From NCBI GenBank assembly GCA_949752735.1, contig OX457041.1:21436117-21500116 (forward strand): a stretch of 64,000 bases of DNA. Reading direction: 5' to 3'. Origin of the DNA: Lumbricus terrestris. Taxonomy: Eukaryota; Annelida; Clitellata; Crassiclitellata; Lumbricidae. The notes beneath the pieces are model-generated. The model saw nothing but the letters and a program-made list of their open reading frames with translations. It ran no database searches and was not told the DNA's origin. Positions 56,735 to 64,000 of the stretch are shown piece by piece; the first letter of the stretch is position 1; every line of letters starts with the position of its first letter. The translations under genes were made by a program, and so were the position numbers.

Positions 56735-57505
56735 TTGATTGTGAGCTCTAAAGATAGAAGTCATTTCTATAGCGCTATGGAGGAGTCTAGGCCAGTCACC
56801 CCTGCTCAGCCTTCACGGCCCCCCTCCTCTATGGAAATTGTCTTAGAAGCAATCCAGACTAATGCTAAGACTACGCAAGATGCGATTGCCTCAGTAGAAT
56901 TAAATGTCTTGGCGGTGCAGTCCAATGTCGAAGATGCCATTTCATCGGTGCAATCAAATGTAAGAGAGGAAATCTCTTCTGTAAAATCTTATGTCAGAGA
57001 TACGCAGGATGCAATCACCTCCGAGCAATTAAATGTCAGGGAAGCGCTGACGGAAGTTGTATCACGATTGGAAAGGCTAGAGGCATCGCCGGTACCCAAG
57101 CCTGCTGTGGATTTGAACCCTGGTTACCTCACCGCTATTACCACTGCGGACGCGCCATACCACTCGACCATCGGCCTGGAGGAAACTTTGGGTGCTAGGC
57201 CTAAAGATTTCGCATACCCTGGTATATTGCGAAGAAGTGATAGATTGGCTAGTAGGCCGCCAATTTCATATAGGGAGTCCGGCAGCCAAAATAACTGGCC
57301 GCCTTTCCATCGTTGGGATTCGAACCCGGAAGTCACCTCATCCTGTCCTCCCTCTATCTCTAGAGCTCGTCCACAGCAGCACGCGGTCCCATCAGGCGAG
57401 GATCCGGAAGTGGCGACTCCGGGGATGCCGATAGGGGCGGGCGTTACAATTGGTACCAGAAGTGGGGTCAAATTAGTTCTAGAGATTTTGGTGATGATAG
57501 GTTAG
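56735..57505 (+). CDS. Putative Gag N-terminal part (coiled coil), frame broken from the main gag
   Basis: 256 codons. After a proline-rich start (MEESRPVTPAQPSRPPSS, possible start 56777), residues about 34-118 form a regular heptad-like coiled coil with repeated SVQSNVREEISS-type units, typical of the N-terminus of some Ty3/Gypsy Gag proteins. The part after residue 125 includes GILRRSDRLASRPP, then sequence that overlaps antisense tRNA-like motifs. The main gag frame (57538-59733) is open upstream to about 57365 in another phase, so one frame change or an inserted segment separates the two pieces. If the LTR ends at 57448 this frame would lie inside the LTR and be less likely to be real. 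Confidence 0.5.
   Translation: MIVSSKDRSHFYSAMEESRPVTPAQPSRPPSSMEIVLEAIQTNAKTTQDAIASVELNVLAVQSNVEDAISSVQSNVREEISSVKSYVRDTQDAITSEQLNVREALTEVVSRLERLEASPVPKPAVDLNPGYLTAITTADAPYHSTIGLEETLGARPKDFAYPGILRRSDRLASRPPISYRESGSQNNWPPFHRWDSNPEVTSSCPPSISRARPQQHAVPSGEDPEVATPGMPIGAGVTIGTRSGVKLVLEILVMIG
57109..57177 (-). other. tRNA-like segment, antisense inside the gag region
   Basis: On the - strand there is a B-box match GGTTCAAATCC (57109-57119) and a D-arm/A-box match TGGTCGAGTGGTATGGC (57154-57170) at tRNA-like spacing. A second B box, GGGTTCGAATCCC, lies at 57315-57327 without a clear A box. It could be a decayed SINE insertion, a tRNA pseudogene or chance. Confidence 0.4.
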
Positions 57506-57537
57506 AAGAGGAAACTGATTATGCTAGAACAGGCGAA

Positions 57538-59733
57538 ATGGCAATTTCTTTTGAAAGAAGGAAGGAAAGGGAATTTGCTGATATTGTGGATATAATGTCT
57601 GATGATGGTAGTGTAGACATTGAAATCAGCAAGATAATGGAATCTAGACCTAAAACTGTTAAAATAATTGATAACAGAATGCATGCAGCACGGCAACCGG
57701 AGTTTAGAAATTTGGAAATAAATAAACCGATCGCTAATAAATTGCCACGGGAGGGGGGTGATAAGGTCAATCCAGTTCCTTTTGCCTCTTCGTCGCCTTC
57801 CCACGGTGCATATTCTCGACTTGATCCGCAATGGAGGATGGAAGAACCGCCTGCGTTCGTCGATCAACAAAGAGCGGAAACGGCGCAGCACCGGATCGAC
57901 AGCCGGCAGCCAACGTCGGGAATGCCGACCTCAATGCCCGACGGTGCTTTCCACGGCCGAGCAACTTCGACCTTGGTTGGTCGAGACTACGCTCGACCCG
58001 ACCTTCCTCCTGGACCAGCGGCGATGGCAACGGTCGACTGGATGCAACCATACGCTCGACCCGACCATTCAAACATGCCGTGGAGGTATGCTCCGACCTA
58101 CACTCCGAGCGCTCTCTACGGTAGCAGCGACAACCGGGTTTGGGTCGACCCGCCTCGCTGTCTCGACCCGCTTCGACCAAGCGACGCCGTCTTCCCTCGG
58201 TGGCCAACGGTCGTGGAATCGGCGAGGATGAGTTCATGCCTGGGTGCGCAGAACTTCGGATTTAGCCGTGATGCCGAATTACCGCGATGTCAGACGGTAA
58301 CGAAGTCGACACCTCTGGAGAAGAATGAAACGACGGGCGATGATAAAGCGACGTCTGCGGTTGGTGAAACGAGAGCACGGACGTCTACCAACGCTTCAGT
58401 CGGCCCTATTAAAGTTGTCCCGACGACCACCGTCGCAACGCAAACGACCGGCGACTGGGAGTTACCGTCGATCGGTTCAAAGGGAACAATCAAGGAAGCA
58501 GAACCGACCGCGTCGACGACAGCTAAAGAGGGCGAGGTCAAACAGTCGTCGCCTTCGTCTACCAAGCCAAAGCAGTGGCTGAAACTCGGGTCTTACTCCG
58601 GAAAGTCCGATGTGGAGGCGTTCTTACGCAAGTTCTCCGTTTGCGCAAAGAACAATGATTGGACAGACGAGGAGAGATTGAACCAACTAGTAGTCTCCTT
58701 GGTTGAACCGGCGATCCATTTGCTGAGCGAATCGAACGTGGATAGCCTGGACACTTGGACGGCTTTGGTCCAGCGACTTCGTGAACGATACGGCAACGCT
58801 GAACAACAAGCCCTGTTCCAAACGCAGCTAAGCACCAGGAAACAGAAAGTCGACGAGGATATGGGCGTCCTGGTGGACGACATCCGACGTCTCTCCACGC
58901 GAGCCTATCCGGGTTCCTCGACGGCTCACAGCGAAGCCATTGCTGTCCGAGCATTCGTGGATGCCTTGAGAGATCGGACCCTCGCCTTAAAAATCCGTGA
59001 GCGAGAACCGAAATCGCTCGACGAAGCATATAAGGTGGCAATGCGATTGGACGGCTACCAGAAAGCGGAAGCCGGCGACCATGAGCAGCACGAACGTCGA
59101 CATGGACGAATCAACGCGATTAAAGAAGAAGAGTCGGAAATAAAGGACCTGCTGCGACGAATGGAGCGACTAGAGAAGGAGCGACAACCCGTTTCGGCGC
59201 CACAATACAGAGACAACAATCGCGGGCCGTGGAGAGGTCAGAACGGGTCAACAAGAAATGAATGGTCGAATAACAATGGAAGTTATGGACGGGGAACTCC
59301 GCGATGTTTCCTGTGTCATCGGCTCGGTCATTTGAGCTCGGCGTGCAGACTTCGGCCATATGTGGAAACAGAAACGGAAGCAGGACCTTCCGCGCGCCGA
59401 TGCTTCGAGTGTTCTGCGACGGACCACATAGCGCGCCTCTGCCCTCTTCGACAACAGCAGCAGGTTGCACCGAGCGACAACCTGGGACGGCCGGAGAGCG
59501 GTAATCACGACAACCAGAATCGTCGATCTCGGATGTCGCCATCATCGACGAGGAGGCGAGATGGTGACCGGAACTTGCAAAATGAGGAGCGCCGCTGTTT
59601 CTACTGTGACGACCCCTCCCACCTCCTGCGGGAATGTCCGCTCCGCAATGGGTCTTCCGACGACCACCACTGGCGATCGCTGGGTGAAACGACAGGAAGT
59701 CGTCCGCCTGAGAACTTCACGTCAGCTGGGTAA
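57538..59733 (+). CDS. Retrotransposon Gag polyprotein with three zinc knuckles
   Basis: 731 codons from the first ATG; the frame is open back to about 57365 (including NWYQKWGQISSRDF). The first 340 residues are disordered, rich in P, T, S and R. A capsid-like retrotransposon Gag domain follows at about 345-510 (WLKLGSYSGKSDVEAFLRKF, LDTWTALVQRLRERYG, EAIAVRAFVDALRD, LDEAYKVAMRLDGYQ). A charged helix follows. There are three CX2CX4HX4C knuckles at about 589-603 (CFLCHRLGHLSSAC), 621-636 (CFECSATDHIARLC) and 685-700 (CFYCDDPSHLLREC), which bind RNA in relatives. The gene ends in a normal stop with no pol frame following or overlapping. GC content is clearly higher than that of the flanks. Confidence 0.9.
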   Translation: MAISFERRKEREFADIVDIMSDDGSVDIEISKIMESRPKTVKIIDNRMHAARQPEFRNLEINKPIANKLPREGGDKVNPVPFASSSPSHGAYSRLDPQWRMEEPPAFVDQQRAETAQHRIDSRQPTSGMPTSMPDGAFHGRATSTLVGRDYARPDLPPGPAAMATVDWMQPYARPDHSNMPWRYAPTYTPSALYGSSDNRVWVDPPRCLDPLRPSDAVFPRWPTVVESARMSSCLGAQNFGFSRDAELPRCQTVTKSTPLEKNETTGDDKATSAVGETRARTSTNASVGPIKVVPTTTVATQTTGDWELPSIGSKGTIKEAEPTASTTAKEGEVKQSSPSSTKPKQWLKLGSYSGKSDVEAFLRKFSVCAKNNDWTDEERLNQLVVSLVEPAIHLLSESNVDSLDTWTALVQRLRERYGNAEQQALFQTQLSTRKQKVDEDMGVLVDDIRRLSTRAYPGSSTAHSEAIAVRAFVDALRDRTLALKIREREPKSLDEAYKVAMRLDGYQKAEAGDHEQHERRHGRINAIKEEESEIKDLLRRMERLEKERQPVSAPQYRDNNRGPWRGQNGSTRNEWSNNNGSYGRGTPRCFLCHRLGHLSSACRLRPYVETETEAGPSARRCFECSATDHIARLCPLRQQQQVAPSDNLGRPESGNHDNQNRRSRMSPSSTRRRDGDRNLQNEERRCFYCDDPSHLLRECPLRNGSSDDHHWRSLGETTGSRPPENFTSAG

Positions 59734-62610
59734 CTCTGTTAAATGACCGCTTAATTTGCGGCCATTATGAATGCAGAAGCATCTGTAACACTGTTTTATT
59801 TTGATTTTGATGAATACATTTTTGATTTACATGTGGAAGGCTTTACATGTGTGTGTTACTGTGTGAATAACTGTATTCTTGCATCGTATGTTGTGCATTC
59901 ATATATGTATGGCATCGTATTAATATTTGTATTGCATTGCCGACTGTCTGATTAATGTTCGCAATGGTGATATATATTAGTATTGTATTGCATTTGCAAT
60001 GAAGCGATGGACGATTTTATTATTGCCTCTGCTGTAGACAGAAAACTGGACTGTCATTGCCTGCATTGCGCTATATAAATATTGGTTTTACCTGTTGATG
60101 TATATATAAGGTTGCCTATTTTAGTTAAGGCCATTGATGACGATTATGTGACCTTGAACTTAGACTTGCAGTGGAATTAGCCATGATGATGTGATTATGT
60201 GATATTATGACCTGCGGTGAAATAGTAGGCCTATATGTTTCTGAGTTAATGCTCGGAGGGGAAATTTGCATTAGGCCTATATTCCGCTTTATCTATAATC
60301 TGATTTATGAAAAATAATTTTAAGAGATTTGCACAGTTAAAGTTTAATGCTCCTAATTTCTGTGTATAGAGTTTTTATATGCGTAACTATTATCATCGTA
60401 TATATATAATTGTATAGATGCATATTAATTAAGTTTAATGAGGCGCTACATAAATGGTTGGTAGGCCCACATAGAGTTTATGTATATATTAAGTGTATAG
60501 ATGCATTGATGAGTTAAAAGGCGCTAAGTAAATGGTTAATCGACCCATGTAGCACCTGACTGCATCTTGAGGGATTAGGCCTATATATATATATATAGTT
60601 TCCCTTAAGGATAGGCCCATACAATTGTGAGGTTCGGCAAAATTTGTCGGCATGTTGTATATATTTGAGCTACGGTAGATATATAATCTGCCTTGATTAA
60701 AATGGTAGGCCTAAGAGTGTCAATAATGTTAAGACATAGACGACAATAATATTTAATTATGCTGTTGTTTTATGAATAATATCAGATCGCAACGGGATTA
60801 TATATTATATAGTTGGTCGCGTTTAAAATGTAGGCCTACGTGTTTTAATAGCCTAACGCTGAGGAATAAGCGATAATTTAGTTATGCTGTGTAATTTTTG
60901 CAATAGTTTTGCGGTTTTGCCTCATTCCCGCCTGCAAGGGAATTATATGGTTAAACTGCGAGGCCTGATGATATTAATTAGAACTAGGCATAAAATAATT
61001 AGGAGCTCTGTCTGTGCGAGAAATGAGGTTGGCCTAAATGGTTTTGTAGCATTGGATTTAATATTATTATTAATCTTGTGTAGATTTATATTTGGATCAG
61101 TGGATCAATGATGACCTAATTTTGAGTCTGCAAATTAGGCCTAATCTAGTACACGACAACGTGACCTCCGACGCTGCCCGAGGCCTGAGAACAGGGCGAT
61201 TTAGTTGATGTTGCTGGCCGCTTAGAATCTCACGGCTTCTACAGATTCAGTTGTAGAGAGAGTGGGAATAGTGACAGCGTAGTCCGTGGGACACATCAAA
61301 GGCGGTGATAATTATTGCTCGTCGTGGATGGACCGACGGAAGGAAATGTAACGTCATTAAAATTATTATGGGACTATATAATCATGATTTGATCTGTAGT
61401 AGGCCTAGATTTGTAACGTTGATAGTTAATACAGGCGCCAGATATGTTGTAGGCCTACTTTGTATCCTAATTTCATGAGCGCTTAATTAGGATTATTTCG
61501 ACTTTGTGCAGAGACAACGCGACCTCTGTCGTACGATGCACATGGGCCCACATGTATAGAGATGATGTTTAGTTGCCTAATTCTCACGGTTAGACGCACG
61601 CTGTAGATGCATGGCGTGGGGAAATAGGTACTGAGTCGACGCATCAACGCGGCGATTATTATCGACCGATGATTTTCCCAGGCGCTGACGCGTGTGTGGC
61701 CTGATGCATGTGCTAATGATAGACTGCCTGAAGGATGATGCAAATGCATAAGATAGACTAAAGTGGCCTAACTGTTGATTTGCGCTTTAGACTAAGATCT
61801 CATATTAAAATCATGATAATCCTTTTAGGCCTAGGATTTTTACGATTATACAATGTGACTGTTTTGTAACGTTAATTGCAATAATATGTTACGTTAGCCT
61901 ATGTTTAAATGGCCTATTTTAATTCTGTGCATAATCGGTTGCATTTTTTAATAATTAAGTAGGCCTACTGAAAGATGTTGGGAAGGGAGCGGCTTATTAA
62001 GCTGAAGTTAGGCTTGGTCTCTTACGGTAAGCTTTGATGGGGAGCCTACGGATAGTTATAATGAGCATTGGCCTTTGGAGACTTAAGCTGTGTGTGTAGT
62101 CTCAGGTAATTTGCTATGATAGCACCGTTGTTAATGGGATTAGAGACTTAGGTTTAACTGCTTAGATGAGTCTTTAAATGTAGACGTTTGCCTACAGTGA
62201 AATGCCTAAAGAAGTCTCGATGGTAAAGGCCATGGGTGGCCTATTAATCAGATGACCTGTTGTAAAGGTAACGAAGGTCTAGTGGTTTTTGTGGCTGTCC
62301 CGTGGGTTCTTAAGTCAATGCTTGCCGTGGAGGACTTTGTGCTTAACTAAACTCAAGGAGACCTATATATAGAATTGCTTTTGAGCTTTACTGAACTATT
62401 AGCGATGGAGCTATATAATTATAATAATAATAAATGTTTCTTTCGCTTGAACTGACATTTAACGCTAAAATGTGAACTTTCTGATGCTTACGTTGAGGAC
62501 TGTTCGTTGCATATATTTTTAATTCTTGCATTTGAATCATTGATGTAAAAATTGGAGTATGGCCTTACTAACATTTCAGGATCCATTTTTCCAATTAAAA
62601 GGATCCTGAA
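59734..62610. other. 2.9-kb non-coding interior of the LTR element
   Basis: No frame over 90 codons and no RT, integrase or protease motif on either strand. AT-rich with many TAGGCCTA-type words, unlike the GC-rich gag just before it. It looks like host-type sequence that replaced or follows a lost pol. Confidence 0.7.
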
Positions 62611-62631
62611 ATCAGGGAGGGCCGGGAATAT
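62611..62631 (+). other. Candidate polypurine tract before the 3' LTR
   Basis: ATCAGGGAGGGCCGGGAATA directly before TGTAGCG. It is purine-rich but interrupted by CC, as expected roughly of a plus-strand primer. Confidence 0.55.
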
Positions 62632-64000
62632 TGTAGCGTTCGTAGAACTACGCTACGAGTTTCTGGTAGTTAATAATATTATTTTATTTAATTTTTGATC
62701 GATTATGGGGTTTCAGGGATCTGATATATTTGTTTTATTTCTGTATTTTTGAGCTGCCTTGTGTGACCTATATTTTAATGTTGATTTGCGCTTGACACGG
62801 GTCACAGCGACCGCTGACGTAGGCAGCAGTCGTTGCTGTTCCATTAATTGGTATATGTTCACACGCTCTCAGCGATCGTCGGTCGCTGTCTTCAAAGGCC
62901 GTGCCGCTTGCAGTCGATGAGGGTAATTAAACTTTCGCACGCTCTCTGAGGTGGTCTGATGATCAGAGTGAGCGAGGAATACAGCCAGCCAGACAAGCAC
63001 AGGCAGGGACACGGATTGAGAAGGAAACACCGTTGGCGTGTGGGTCTGTGTACGTGTGTTTTCTCAAGGTTGAACTGGTGCATTTGATGCCTACGTGATC
63101 AGCGGCAGATGGCGCCTTTCAGAAGGAGAGATAGAAGGAGAAAGATAGTGAGCTACAGACAGACGCAGAGATACACAGGAGAGGACGCAGCTGGCAGCTA
63201 ATTCTTGCCGCCTTGAAACAGCTGCGTTGCTGCTGGGTTTGCGCGCGCGGCTCGCTTGCTGGTCATGCGCAGAAAGGGGGACGCTCTCCTTGTCAGGCAG
63301 TAATAAAAGAGCAGCGCAACGCTGAGAGGCTCAGTTGCGCATAGGATCTCAGGGCGGTCGGATGTATAGTGAGTTGCGCACAGGATCTCAGGGCGGTCGG
63401 ATGTATTGCGGCGGTTGGTAGTTTTAGGCTCGATCAAGTTGGTGAAGTATGGCCAGGATAAGCGCCTGCTTGCACTAGTTGCGCATACACGGATTCTGTC
63501 GGCGATTCATTCTCTCTCGACATGGAGTCGATTAAATAAAAGAGTTTGTTTGTTGCGAGAAATACATCAGCGTCGCTGCAAGTTTTGTCTTCGCTCTCGC
63601 TTCGGATATATTCCTGGATTACTAATTCAAGGCCTCTCTTCGCCCTGTCACACGGAGTGATTTATCGTGGGCTTCGAATCGTCAGCGCTCTGCTCTCGTT
63701 CTTCGAAATTGTGTTGCGAAGCGGTTGTTCGTATGGTTGCCTAAGGGCGTCTTTCTCAAACGGCTTGGATAAATAGCCGAAATTGTTGTTCATTGCGAGA
63801 AATCAGCATCGGATTTAGCTGATCTTTTCGGGCGTTTCAAACTCGACGCCTTTCTGTGTGTGTCGTCGCATCTCTTGGATATCGTCTTCGTCGCTGTTCT
63901 TCGCACACGATCGGCTTTGTCCCTTGTCTTCGGACATAAGGTACGCTTTATTGGGGAATTAATACGATCGGTTATTAAGACATTTTGGGCTGAACTGAAA
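62632..64000 (+). repeat. 3' LTR (truncated by the window)
   Basis: Same sequence as 55090-56458 with a constant offset and no visible differences. Contains two nearly identical blocks GTTGCGCA(C/T)AGGATCTCAGGGCGGTCGGATGTA at about 63333-63367 and 63372-63406, as in the 5' copy. Confidence 0.88.

Larger units (their letters stand above)
55090..64000 (+). mobile_element. Young gag-only LTR retrotransposon, cut by the window end
   Basis: A long direct repeat starts TGTAGCGTTCG at 55090 and again at 62632, and the second copy runs to the window end. The offset is a constant 7542 bases, and the short frames in the two copies (for example 55350/62892, 55656/63198, 55864/63406, 56004/63546) are identical, so the LTRs appear identical over the 1369 bases visible. 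Between them lie a gag gene and a purine-rich tract, but no protease, reverse transcriptase or integrase. It would depend on a relative's enzymes. The flank and target duplication on the right cannot be seen. Confidence 0.88.

Noticed and set aside
57767..58237. Several 90-160 codon frames on both strands over gag
   Set aside because: They are shadows of the GC-rich gag gene in other frames.

Overview
The window is animal nuclear DNA. Its genes are split by many GT-AG introns, its conserved genes are metazoan, and it is rich in LINE, SINE, MITE and LTR-element sequence. The palindrome TAGGCCTA and its shorter forms are very frequent, and tRNA-type SINEs, CR1/L2-like LINEs and a THAP/P-element transposon are present. 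Together these suggest a marine invertebrate deuterostome such as an echinoderm or hemichordate. This is inference, and the species cannot be fixed from the sequence alone.

Host genes. Three are recognised. (1) An Akt/PKB serine-threonine kinase on the + strand (6963-16498) has eleven coding exons that join in frame to a predicted 488-residue protein. It has a PH domain, an AGC kinase domain, the activation-loop Thr and the C-terminal hydrophobic motif. (2) A small single-exon gene on the + strand (31263-31496) resembles the membrane protein SMIM15. (3) The mitochondrial ketone-body enzyme succinyl-CoA:3-ketoacid CoA-transferase (OXCT1/SCOT) is on the - strand (52443 down to 39636). Thirteen exons encode 510 residues, and the last short exon was not found. 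These genes do not form an operon or shared pathway; they are ordinary neighbours separated by repeats.

Mobile DNA by region. 1-5.9 kb: a SINE split by a LINE fragment, two MITE-like elements and long simple repeats. 7-16.5 kb: the Akt introns carry a hAT-type MITE with a perfect 8-bp target duplication, a 71-bp piggyBac-like MITE, a foldback element and a G-rich tract. 17.7-21.8 kb: SINE and LINE pieces, small minisatellites and a TTA-flanked MITE. 23.18-30.33 kb: a complete P-element-like transposon with 30-bp perfect terminal inverted repeats, an identical 8-bp target duplication on both sides, subterminal inverted repeats, and a three-exon THAP-domain transposase with one frameshift. It also carries a 1.3-kb minisatellite that begins at a 50-bp perfect palindrome. 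34.8-38.2 kb: LINE tails, a CR1/L2-type LINE and a deleted hAT transposase remnant. 39.6-52.4 kb: the OXCT1 introns hold an RTE-like LINE, a SINE, LINE tails and MITEs. 52.6-52.9 kb: a palindromic MITE with telomere-like motifs sits about 150 bp upstream of the OXCT1 start codon. 55.09 kb to the window end: an LTR retrotransposon with long, seemingly identical LTRs and a gag gene with three zinc knuckles but no pol.

The best candidates for a second look are the THAP/P-like transposon with its embedded minisatellite, and the young gag-only LTR element. Coordinates of exons and repeats were read by eye and may be off by a base or two.
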